From Myxococcales bacterium (GTDB taxonomy: Bacteria; Myxococcota_A; Polyangia; Polyangiales; Houyiibacteriaceae), in the NCBI GenBank assembly GCA_029863605.1, contig JAOTVB010000024.1, positions 1-33,184 on the forward strand: a DNA stretch of 33,184 bases, written 5' to 3'. This document shows, in pieces, positions 17,479-25,650 of the stretch. Within the stretch, counting starts at the first letter, position 1, and every line of letters begins with the position of its first letter. Made by a program: the position numbers and the translations under genes. The notes under the pieces were generated by a model. It was not told the origin of the DNA. It saw nothing but the letters and a program-made list of their open reading frames with translations, and ran no database searches.

Positions 17479-17964
17479 CTAGTGATGGGTGAGTTGCGGA
17501 ACGGACGCCTTCTGCTCAGGCTGCCCGCGGCTTTCGAGGGCGTGACTGAGCTCGACTCGGTTGCCGACCTGGAGCCGTCGGTACGCTTCTTTCAAGTGCT
17601 GGCGTACCGTATGGGCGCTGATCTCGAGGATCCTGGAGATCTCGCTTGCCGTTGCGCCTGCGGCAGCGTACTCGGCGATTTCGTACTGGCGCGGGCTGAG
17701 AAGTTGTTTGGCGTGCGAGTCGCCTTTCTGCATCTCGTAAACCGTCGCCACGCAACCGCATTGTGGGCCGTCGAGCACCTGAAGCAGCACCCGCTTGCCT
17801 CCTAGCAGGAGCCACTGGCGCTCGCGGCGCGCGGACTGAAGGGTACGAACCGCCTCGACCAGACGCGGAATCGCGGGTGGGGGCAACGCCAAAGGAAACG
17901 ATCTCGAATGGGAGACCAGCTGCCCGGAGGGGTCAAATACCGCGAGACCGGAATAAGGGGACAT
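17479..17964 (-). CDS. LuxR/GerE-type HTH transcription regulator
   Basis: The C-terminal 70 residues are a LuxR-type helix-turn-helix (LSPRQYEIAEYAAAGATASEISRILEIS then HTVRQHLKEAYRRLQVGNRVEL). The first 85 residues are a short sensor-like region (YSGLAVFDPSGQLVSHS) that could be a PAS-like fold. No receiver Asp pattern is seen, so it is not a typical response regulator. ATG 17964 gives 161 residues. The frame stays open to a TTG at 18069 (196 residues), and intermediate GTG codons exist, so the start is uncertain. It is 126 bp downstream of the enhancer-binding-type regulator on the same strand. Confidence 0.75.
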   Translation of the reverse strand: MSPYSGLAVFDPSGQLVSHSRSFPLALPPPAIPRLVEAVRTLQSARRERQWLLLGGKRVLLQVLDGPQCGCVATVYEMQKGDSHAKQLLSPRQYEIAEYAAAGATASEISRILEISAHTVRQHLKEAYRRLQVGNRVELSHALESRGQPEQKASVPQLTHH

Positions 17965-18090
17965 GGGTTCATGTAGGGCGCTGCAACTTGTATGCCGCTC
18001 GACAATGCTCACAAAAGGGCCTTGTCGAAGGCTCCACCTGTCCACTCCAGAGGACGATACCGCTTTCAACTGTCTTCACGGGGGACGCTA

Positions 18091-19602
18091 TCAGCGCGGC
18101 ATGCGAATATTGTGTACCTGGATCAGCTTATAGAGATGCGAGCGCGCGACATCGAGACGACGCGCGGCTTCGCTGATATTCCAATCGGACCCTTCGAGGG
18201 CGGCTGCGACGATCCGTGCCCGCACCAAGTGCAATTGGTTTTGCAGCGAGCGGTGCTCCTGCTCGTCGGAATCACTCGATCCGTCCGTACCGAAAAGATG
18301 CTTGGGTTCGATGAACTTAGATTCCGAAACCACGGCGCTTACCGCGCCTGCTTCGATCGTGTGCGCCAGCTGTCGCACGTTGCCTGGCCACTCCGCGAGC
18401 TGAACGGCGGTCACCGATGCGGGGGAAAGCTCGATCCCATTAAAATTGTGTCGAAGACATGCCTGCTTGAGAAAGTGCCTTGCAAGAGGCAACACATCTT
18501 CAGGCCGCTCCACCAGGGCCGGAACCCGAACTTCGAGCACCCGCAGCCGATACAAGAGATCTTCGCGGAACTTCCCATCACGCACGGCCTCGTCCAGGTC
18601 GGTGTTGGTCGCCGCGAGGATGCGCACGTCGGCCTGCCGGGGTTTTGATTCGCCCAACCGAAAATAGGCTCCAGATTGCAAGAGCTGCAAGAGCTTGGCT
18701 TGGGCCGTGGAAGCGAGCTCTCCGATATCATCCAAGAACAAGGTGCCGCCCTCTGCAGCGCCGACCCTTCCTTCGTAACCGGTGCGCGGTGCGGTCGAGT
18801 GGCCTCCAGGTCCGGACCCGAACAGCTCGTTCTCGATCAGGTGCTCTGGGAGCGCGGCACAATTCACCTCCACGAAAGGTCTGTCCGCTCGGTGACTGTT
18901 CGCGTGTACGGCACGCGCAAGCAGGGATTTTCCGGTTCCGGACCGTCCGATGAATAGAATGTTGATGTCGAGCGGGGCAGCGAGTGCAAGTTTCGAAAGC
19001 ACGTCCCTCATGGCCAAGCTTCGCGCGATCAACCCCTTGAACGGAAGAAGCTCAGACAGGTCTTCCGATTGCTGCACCCGCGCTTTGGCTACAAGGCGTT
19101 CACAGACCGGTGTGAGACAGCGGGCGAACATGTCGAGGATCCACTCCGCATGAGGGTCGAAGGGCCGTGCATCTCGAGCGCCTCCGAGATAGACGACGCC
19201 CCGGATGCTATCGTGGCCGATCGGTGCGCAAAGCACCGCTTGGATCCGTTCTGCACGGACGCTCTCGAACTCCGAAAACCTCGGATCCTGCAGGGCTGAC
19301 GCCGTGTGGATGGTGCGGCCCGCCGCGAGCGCCTCCGCGATGATCCCGCGGGAAAAGAATCGACGCACCTTTTCGAGCTCCTCCTCGTCGCAGCCCTCCG
19401 CCGCATGCCAATGCCTGTCGTTGTCGGAATCCTCGTCCTTGCACTCGATATATCCTTGTCGCGCTTCGACCACGTCGACCAGAAGGCGCAGCGCTTCAGG
19501 GAGAAGATCTTCAGGGGCGTCCGCCTGTTGGAGGCGAAGCAGTCCAAGGAAGAACTCCCGCTCGCGTGAAAGTCTTTCGATGTCCGGGCGCGTGTCGTGC
19601 AC
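18091..19602 (-). CDS. GAF-AAA+-Fis regulator with non-canonical sigma-54 loop
   Basis: This 503-residue regulator has an N-terminal GAF domain (about 20-175). An AAA+ domain follows: Walker A GRSGTGKS at 219-226, Walker B GGTLFLDDIGEL, and RVPALVERPEDVLPLARHFL. A C-terminal Fis-type HTH is present (ISEAARRLDVARSHLYKLIQ). In classical enhancer-binding proteins the stretch after ELFG carries GAFTGA, which contacts sigma-54. Here the aligned residues are GGHSTA in GSGPGGHSTAPRTG, so the Phe and Thr are missing and sigma-54 activation is doubtful. Start is GTG 19602. The gene is divergent from the FAD oxidoreductase and shares its promoter region. Confidence 0.9.
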   Translation of the reverse strand: MHDTRPDIERLSREREFFLGLLRLQQADAPEDLLPEALRLLVDVVEARQGYIECKDEDSDNDRHWHAAEGCDEEELEKVRRFFSRGIIAEALAAGRTIHTASALQDPRFSEFESVRAERIQAVLCAPIGHDSIRGVVYLGGARDARPFDPHAEWILDMFARCLTPVCERLVAKARVQQSEDLSELLPFKGLIARSLAMRDVLSKLALAAPLDINILFIGRSGTGKSLLARAVHANSHRADRPFVEVNCAALPEHLIENELFGSGPGGHSTAPRTGYEGRVGAAEGGTLFLDDIGELASTAQAKLLQLLQSGAYFRLGESKPRQADVRILAATNTDLDEAVRDGKFREDLLYRLRVLEVRVPALVERPEDVLPLARHFLKQACLRHNFNGIELSPASVTAVQLAEWPGNVRQLAHTIEAGAVSAVVSESKFIEPKHLFGTDGSSDSDEQEHRSLQNQLHLVRARIVAAALEGSDWNISEAARRLDVARSHLYKLIQVHNIRMPR

Positions 19603-19709
19603 GAGCGCTGAGCCTAACTCAACGCCGGAGGTTGGGTCGATGGGGTTTGGTCCACTTTTCGCGCACTATCGGCGCGGCCACCGCAAAGCGCGAAGCCCCA
19701 GCCGAAGGC

Positions 19710-19727
19710 CATCCCTCGAACGAGGGA
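19710..19727. promoter_or_regulatory. Palindromic operator candidate, copy 1
   Basis: CATCCCTCGAACGAGGGA contains 7-bp arms TCCCTCG/CGAGGGA around AA (19712-19727). It lies 107 bp upstream of the GAF-AAA+ regulator start and 93 bp upstream of the FAD oxidoreductase start. The identical 18 bases occur at 25553-25570 upstream of the P450 and kinase genes. Exact sharing between two divergent promoter regions suggests one DNA-binding regulator. As RNA it would form a 6-bp hairpin with a GAAC loop. Confidence 0.65.
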
Positions 19728-19756
19728 TACTCGCCTACCCGTTCCGGGGTCATTCT

Positions 19757-19779
19757 ATATTACATCTAGGATGCAATAT
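19757..19779. promoter_or_regulatory. AT-rich imperfect dyad before the FAD oxidoreductase
   Basis: ATATTACATC (19757-19766) and GATGCAATAT (19770-19779) are inverted with one mismatch in ten and a 3-nt spacer. The site lies 41 nt before the ATG in an unusually AT-rich stretch, the likely core promoter area. Size and symmetry suit a dimeric HTH regulator. No second copy was seen in the window. Confidence 0.4.
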
Positions 19780-19820
19780 TACAAACACAACGCCAGGAAT
19801 TGCGGGATTGGGGGCAGCAG

Positions 19821-21806
19821 ATGAGGAAAAAGCGAGTCGCGATCTACGGAGGTGGCGTGGGGGGGCTCAGCGCTGCTCATGAGCTTGCAAAGTTGGGGGA
19901 CCGCTTTGAGGTTCATGTCTACGAGCCGTCGAATGGCGTTGGCGGCAAAGCGCGCAGTCAGTACCTGCCCCACGCGGGAAGCGACCGGGGCCTTCCGGGA
20001 GAGCACGGGTTCCGGTTTTTTCCGGCGTTCTATTTTCATCTCGACCAAACCATGGCGGAGATTCCGCTGGCCAATGGAAGGCGTGTGATCGACAACCTCG
20101 TGCCGAGCCAGCAGTTCGCCATCGCGCGCAACGATCGCAAGCTTGCACTGGCCAAGCGCCGCATCGGACGTGGGACCGACACTCTGACCGACGCGGTGCA
20201 GCTTCTTTCCACTTGGTTTTCGCAAGACGCTCTTGGCCTGTCGTCGCCGGACCTCGCCAACATGGTCTACGCCTTCACGAAGTTCATGATGTCCGCCGAG
20301 ACTCGTCGCGCTCAGCAGTTCGATCAGATGAGTTGGTATGACTTCACCAACGGCGACTCGCAGCTGCTCTCCGATAACTACCGGGTCGTCGCGAACACGC
20401 TACCCCGCACCATGGTGGCGATGGATGGACGGCGCGGAAGTGCATATACCTTGGGGAAGGTGTGCTTGCAGGTTCTCTTCCTAGACCCTTTGCGGTCCCA
20501 TTCGAGCGCAGATCGGGTTCTCAACGCGCCGACCGACGAAGCGTGGTTGCTCCCTTGGTATGAGCATCTATCAGCATCTGGAGTGCAGTTTCATTTCGAT
20601 GCTGCGTTGGAGGGGCTCGAGCTCAAAGTTACCGGAACTGGACACGAGGTCGAGGGTGGGCGGCTCAGCAATGGCCGTAGCGTTCATGCGGACTATCACG
20701 TGTGTGCGATGCCGGCCGATCGAATGGCTTCGCTCGTTGATGACGCTCTCGCACTAGCCTCGCCAAGCCTGGGCCAAGTTCGAACGCGTCTTTCCGATCT
20801 GAATGCGTGGATGGTCGGAGCGCAATACTTCCTGCGCAAGGATATTCAGATTGCAAGTGGCCATGTGATCTATTCCGATTCGCCCTGGGCGCTCACGTCG
20901 ATCTCGCAAGCGCAATTCTGGGACGATAAGGACGCTTCGTTCGCCGAGAAACACGGCGGCGAGGGGATCCATGGCGTTCTTTCGGTCGATATCTCGGATT
21001 GGGACGCCGTTGCGCCCAGGCTGGGACGCGCCGCCAAGAATTGCACTCGGGAAGAAGTCCTCGACGAAACCTTCCGGCAGATCATGGACGGGCTCAATGG
21101 AAGAGGAAACGACGTCGTCGGCTGGGACGACGTCGCCTGCCGACATTTGGACAAGAACATCAAGTTTGGGGGCCCCGAGAACCGGGCGATGAGCAATGAC
21201 ACGCCGCTGTTCATTCACGAGCCTGGGACCTATCAATACAGACCAGCGGCACAGACCGAGATCGAAAACCTGTTACTGGCCTCCGATTACGTCGCGACGC
21301 ATACGAATCTGGCGACCATGGAGGGCGCCAATGAAGCCGCGCGTCACGCGGTCAAGAGCATCCTGAGACGGGAAGGATGTGTCGCCCGCTTGCCGCGCGT
21401 ACGCGCGCTTTCCGAGCCGATGGTGTTCCGACCCTTTCGTCGGTTCGATGCGTGGTTGATGTCGCAGGACCTCGGCCTGGACCATATGTTCGATCTAGGA
21501 GAGGTAGAGCTGTCGGAGCTTCTCGCGCAGGCTGAACGAGTATCGCAAAAGGTGTCGCTGCCCCGTATGCGTGCCTTCGTTCGCCAAATGAGCTCGCGGC
21601 CTCGGTTGCGTGGGTCGGCCCCTCGATCCGTCCTGCTCGCGCAGTCTGCGTTCCGTCAGGTGGCAAGCTCGGTGTCCAGGGCCGAATTCCTTGCTAACAG
21701 GCGGACCTTCACGGTGCCTACCCGCCGTCGAAGCCCTCCGATCCCTGCCCGCAAAGGGGCAATACGCGCCGCCCCGTCGCCGTCGGAGCTACCGCCAGCG
21801 ATCTGA
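19821..21806 (+). CDS. FAD-dependent oxidoreductase, phytoene desaturase/amine oxidase-like
   Basis: This 661-residue protein has an N-terminal dinucleotide-binding fold (RVAIYGGGVGGLSAAHEL, acid VYEP, then GGKARS). The block GEHGFRFFPAFYFHL is seen in phytoene-desaturase and hydroxysqualene-dehydroxylase-like flavoproteins. Roughly residues 1-520 are the flavoprotein; the C-terminal part has the second FAD-contact region (LLLASDYVATHTNLATMEGANEAARHAV). About 140 extra residues follow, ending in a basic Pro/Ser tail. The substrate is probably an isoprenoid or other hydrophobic compound, which is inference. ATG 19821 has a G-rich ribosome site upstream. It shares an operator-like palindrome with the P450 gene, and no terpene synthase is present in the window. 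Confidence 0.8.
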   Translation: MRKKRVAIYGGGVGGLSAAHELAKLGDRFEVHVYEPSNGVGGKARSQYLPHAGSDRGLPGEHGFRFFPAFYFHLDQTMAEIPLANGRRVIDNLVPSQQFAIARNDRKLALAKRRIGRGTDTLTDAVQLLSTWFSQDALGLSSPDLANMVYAFTKFMMSAETRRAQQFDQMSWYDFTNGDSQLLSDNYRVVANTLPRTMVAMDGRRGSAYTLGKVCLQVLFLDPLRSHSSADRVLNAPTDEAWLLPWYEHLSASGVQFHFDAALEGLELKVTGTGHEVEGGRLSNGRSVHADYHVCAMPADRMASLVDDALALASPSLGQVRTRLSDLNAWMVGAQYFLRKDIQIASGHVIYSDSPWALTSISQAQFWDDKDASFAEKHGGEGIHGVLSVDISDWDAVAPRLGRAAKNCTREEVLDETFRQIMDGLNGRGNDVVGWDDVACRHLDKNIKFGGPENRAMSNDTPLFIHEPGTYQYRPAAQTEIENLLLASDYVATHTNLATMEGANEAARHAVKSILRREGCVARLPRVRALSEPMVFRPFRRFDAWLMSQDLGLDHMFDLGEVELSELLAQAERVSQKVSLPRMRAFVRQMSSRPRLRGSAPRSVLLAQSAFRQVASSVSRAEFLANRRTFTVPTRRRSPPIPARKGAIRAAPSPSELPPAI

Positions 21807-21825
21807 AACCGCGTGCAGCCCGTTG

Positions 21826-24800
21826 CTACTCGCCGCGAGCCAGCGGTAGTAGACAGCGCGCGAAGGCACTTGGGTCCTGGACCTCCGGGCCGAACGCTCT
21901 ACGACTGGAACCCTCGAGCTGATTTCGGTGATGAACGACCGCCGCCTTGAACAGGGACATGTCGGCGCGCTCGAACGATTGCTCCGCGTCGATCAGTGCC
22001 TTTCGCGCGGCCCCGAGCTTGCGTTTCTCGAGACAATGTCCCGCATGAACCGCAGATCCCATCGCTCTTGCCCATGGGAGGCTGTCACGACGGAGGCGTC
22101 GACTGGCGTTTCGCGCCGCTTTCAACAGTGAAGCACGGTCCGAAAGCTCAGTTGATTCCCTGCTGCCAGCCAGGGCCGTGCATCCGTCGAGATAATGAAA
22201 AACGCCTCGCACGGGCCGGTTATAGAGAACCAGGGACTCTCGAATTCGGGGTAGAGCGCGCTCGAAACGTTGACGTGCGTCCGTTGCGCGGCCCTCATAC
22301 AAATCTGTTTGAATGTCTCCCAATAGCGCCCAGAACTCCAAAAGTGAAAAGTCGAAACTAGAGGGCCATTGCAAGAGGGCCGCGTGTGACGTGGTTCTTG
22401 CCGCCTCGGGCTCCCCGCGCGCGAGAAACGTGAAGTTCGTAAGACCGACGCTCACCCAAGTGGAAGCAAGTCGATCGTCGCGAAGGCGAGCTTGCTCGAG
22501 CGCTCGAGCTTTCAACGATTCGATCTCGTCGATCTTGCCCTGCATCCCTAGACTCAAGGAGCTAACGATGTAGGCAGTGGAGAGCTGCCATCCTCCCATG
22601 GTGCACTTGCGCTCGATGAGCTCAGCGGCCTCTCGACACATCTCCACCGCATCGTTCCACTCTCCGGTTAGGAACTTGGCGGTGGCCGATGTCGTGAGAG
22701 TAAGCGCCAGAAGATGGGGGTCACCGATGGCCTTAGCTTCGCGCATGGCCTGCTTTGCCCGCCACTCGAAGATGGGACGAAAGAGCCTGGGCCCGACCGC
22801 CGCTAGATAACAACTCTCGGTGGCAAGCGCTCTTGCTCGGTGGAGCTGATCGTTCGTCATGAAAGCAAATCGAGTGTGAAACGCCTGATAATAGGCGGAC
22901 CGCGCGATGTCGGCCCACACCATGCCGATCGTTGCGGACCAGAGTACGTCCAACCGCTCCAAGAGCTCCCGGGTGGCCGGGAGCGGCTTCAAGCGAACCA
23001 GCCATCGAAAGCCGGCGAGTAGCTTCTGTTTTAGACAGAAGCGGAGCAGCCGCGAGACGGAGTAGGGGAGCTGCAGCTCCGGGACGGGCAACAGAAGCGT
23101 CAGCTTGCGGTAGCCTTCGTCGATAAAACCGCTGCGCAGGAGCGCTTCTGCCGAGCGGCGCCGCAGCTCGCGCGCCCTGAAAGGCTCACCGTCAGCGGTT
23201 TCCACGTGCCTAGCGGCGGTAGCGTATGCGTTTCCAGCCAATTGGCCTTGCCCTGACGCTTCGTAAGCGGCTCCGAGACGCTCGTGGATCGGTGACTGGT
23301 CGCCCGAGCCATCCTGCACCTCCAGACCCAGCAGGTAGACTTGGATCGCTTGGTCAAACGCCATGGCGTCCATGAGACGATCGCCGGCGCGCAGGGCGTA
23401 CTTTCTGGCCATGTCTTCGTTGCCCGCACCACGCCAGTGCCAAAACGTCGCGACGGGGTCTGCTTTTGCGTCCGCGCTCAGGGTTTGGGCCAAAGCAAGA
23501 TGCAGGTCACGCCCGGCCTGCGCACCAAGATTGGCGACCAGAGCTTCGCGGATCCCGTCGTGATAGGGCACGAGGGGCATCATCGGACCAAGCGGAACTT
23601 GCTCGATGAGTCGACCCGCCCCGAGGAGCTCCTGTGCTGCTCGTGCAGGCGCCGCTACGTTCATTGCAGTTGCAAGGGTCGCTAGGGTCACGGGCCTCGT
23701 CGCGATGCAACACGCTTCGAGTATGCGACGTGCATCTTCACCTAAGTCTGCGAGCCTTTCGCGGAGCACGTCCGCCAAAGACATGGACCGGTGAGGTATC
23801 CACTCCGAGGCTTGATCCTGGACGTGCTGAGCGATCTGCAAAGCGAGGAACGGGTTGCCCCGGCTCTCCCTGGTGATCGTGGAAATTACCCTGGTCGGTG
23901 CCTCTCCCATCACCTCGCGGATCAATCGCGACATCTCAGCCCGAGAAAGAGATCCAAGGTTCAGGTCTAGGGCGGTAAACCCGCTCGAGTCGAGTAGCTC
24001 GTGGCACGATTCGATTTGACGTGCCGTCGTGACCAAAAGCAACGGTACCGGTTCATGAAGCAGACTTCCCCAGAACGCGGCGCTGTCGCGATCGCACCAC
24101 TGGAAGTCATCGATCCAAACTACGACTTTGCGAAACTTCGAGAGCTTTCTCAACACCGAGCTGAGAGCTGCCAAGCCATGTCTCCTTCGTTCGCGAAGGT
24201 CGATCGCAGCGGCTTCTAGGGAAGCTGCCGTTTTAAACCCTTTCACCCGGGCGAACACGGGAAAGAGTTGGAGCAGGTCGGCAGCTCTACGCGGTACGAG
24301 TCCTTCTACCTGCTCGCGGGGGAGCCGGCGAAGCTCTTGGGTTAGCGCATCGGCGATTCCATCGATGCCAGGCAGGGGGAGGGTAGCCACCGGCAAACAC
24401 CTGCCCTGTAGAACCGTGGCGTCCGCCTCCTCCTCGATGCGTTCGAGCACGCTTCGCACGAGGTGCGTTTTGCCGATTCCAGACGGACCCGAGACGCGGA
24501 CGACGGTCGGCGCGGACGGGCTCAAATGCCGAAAGGCCCGAATCAACGCCTCCGCGTTGCGTTCTCTGCCGACCATGGGAGGACGGATCCGCAATCGGGA
24601 GATCCGTGTCCTGGAATGCTTTTTCAACTCCCGCGATATCATGGAAGCCGTGGGGCGCGCCTCCGGGTCGGGATCGGTCATTTGGCGAATCAGTCTTTCG
24701 AGCCACTCCGGTGTTCCCTCCGGGAACGTTGGCAAGCCTTGGCGCTTCAAGCGATCGAGCTGAACTAAATCCGTGCCTACGAACGGCCGGGAGCTCGTCA

Positions 24801-25479
24801 CGCATTCGTAGGCCAATACGCCGAGGGAATAGACATCCGCGGCCGCGCTGGTCTCCGTCGTCCATACAGCCTCAGGGGGCATGTAGGCGACAGTTCCCGC
24901 CACCGGATGCTCACGGTTGCGCTTGCCGCGAATGGTCGCCATGAGACCAAAGTCGAGGAGCACCACCCGCCCACCCGTGGATAGACGGACGTTGCTCGGT
25001 TTGACGTCTCGGTGGATCCAGCCGCGACCGTGCATGACCTCCAGGACGCCGGCCAACTGTGCAAGAGCCTCGCAAAGGCGATCACAGATCTCGGAGTGCC
25101 ACGCGCCCGGTGGGGTACCTTGCCGTACCCATTCTGTGAGATGGGGTCCGTCGACCAACTCCATCGTGAAGAAGCAATGCGCGCCCTCGATCACCAGCTC
25201 ATACATGTGAGCGAGGTTTTCGTGATCGATCTCACAAAGCGCTCGGAACTCGCGCTTCAGATCGTAGAGGTCGTCCGGGTCGAACCCCCTCAAGGTCTTG
25301 AGGGCCACCTCCATCTTGGTGGGGATGTGAAGCGCTCTGTACACGGTTCCGCCGTGGCCGCGCCCGAGCTCCTGCGAAACCTCGTAGTTGAGCTTGCGGA
25401 GCACCTGGGACGTGAGGGCCTCCTGAGGTGGACCGAACGGGGGATGTCGGTTGGTGTGGAGTACTGGGCTTGCGGGCAT
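21826..25479 (-). CDS. Ser/Thr protein kinase fused to AAA-type ATPase and TPR-like repeats
   Basis: This 1217-residue cytoplasmic signalling protein begins with a Hanks-type kinase (about 30-300). It has the glycine loop GRGHGGTVY, Lys in VALKTL, catalytic HRDVKPSN (156-163, Asp158), DFG and a PPE motif in place of APE. All active-site residues are present. An AAA_16/STAND-like NTPase follows, with Walker A GPSGIGKT at 331-338 and Walker B VVWIDDFQWCDRDS. The remaining roughly 600 residues are helical repeats of TPR type, probably for protein interaction. The start is ATG 25479; a GTG lies 18 nt upstream. It is convergent with the FAD oxidoreductase (19-bp gap) and divergent from the P450. 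No transmembrane helix is visible. Confidence 0.92.
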   Translation of the reverse strand: MPASPVLHTNRHPPFGPPQEALTSQVLRKLNYEVSQELGRGHGGTVYRALHIPTKMEVALKTLRGFDPDDLYDLKREFRALCEIDHENLAHMYELVIEGAHCFFTMELVDGPHLTEWVRQGTPPGAWHSEICDRLCEALAQLAGVLEVMHGRGWIHRDVKPSNVRLSTGGRVVLLDFGLMATIRGKRNREHPVAGTVAYMPPEAVWTTETSAAADVYSLGVLAYECVTSSRPFVGTDLVQLDRLKRQGLPTFPEGTPEWLERLIRQMTDPDPEARPTASMISRELKKHSRTRISRLRIRPPMVGRERNAEALIRAFRHLSPSAPTVVRVSGPSGIGKTHLVRSVLERIEEEADATVLQGRCLPVATLPLPGIDGIADALTQELRRLPREQVEGLVPRRAADLLQLFPVFARVKGFKTAASLEAAAIDLRERRRHGLAALSSVLRKLSKFRKVVVWIDDFQWCDRDSAAFWGSLLHEPVPLLLVTTARQIESCHELLDSSGFTALDLNLGSLSRAEMSRLIREVMGEAPTRVISTITRESRGNPFLALQIAQHVQDQASEWIPHRSMSLADVLRERLADLGEDARRILEACCIATRPVTLATLATAMNVAAPARAAQELLGAGRLIEQVPLGPMMPLVPYHDGIREALVANLGAQAGRDLHLALAQTLSADAKADPVATFWHWRGAGNEDMARKYALRAGDRLMDAMAFDQAIQVYLLGLEVQDGSGDQSPIHERLGAAYEASGQGQLAGNAYATAARHVETADGEPFRARELRRRSAEALLRSGFIDEGYRKLTLLLPVPELQLPYSVSRLLRFCLKQKLLAGFRWLVRLKPLPATRELLERLDVLWSATIGMVWADIARSAYYQAFHTRFAFMTNDQLHRARALATESCYLAAVGPRLFRPIFEWRAKQAMREAKAIGDPHLLALTLTTSATAKFLTGEWNDAVEMCREAAELIERKCTMGGWQLSTAYIVSSLSLGMQGKIDEIESLKARALEQARLRDDRLASTWVSVGLTNFTFLARGEPEAARTTSHAALLQWPSSFDFSLLEFWALLGDIQTDLYEGRATDARQRFERALPRIRESLVLYNRPVRGVFHYLDGCTALAGSRESTELSDRASLLKAARNASRRLRRDSLPWARAMGSAVHAGHCLEKRKLGAARKALIDAEQSFERADMSLFKAAVVHHRNQLEGSSRRAFGPEVQDPSAFARCLLPLARGE

Positions 25480-25552
25480 TACATGTAGTCCGTGCACGCT
25501 ATCACGAAGAAGCCGGTCGTGAGCGGATTGGCGCGCTCTCGCTCTTTCGATG

Positions 25553-25570
25553 CATCCCTCGAACGAGGGA
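25553..25570. promoter_or_regulatory. Palindromic operator candidate, copy 2
   Basis: This is the same 18 bases as at 19710-19727, in the same orientation relative to the oxidase gene. It lies 73 bp upstream of the kinase start and 80 bp upstream of the P450 start, again in the divergent gap. The flanking sequences of the two copies differ beyond the 18 bases, which argues for conserved binding rather than recent duplication. Confidence 0.65.
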
Positions 25571-25650
25571 GTGCCTGCGCCCCTTCAGCCTGGCTAAGGT
25601 GATTGGTGGAGAGGGCCAATGAGGCCGGTTCCAGGGGGGAATCAATAGTT

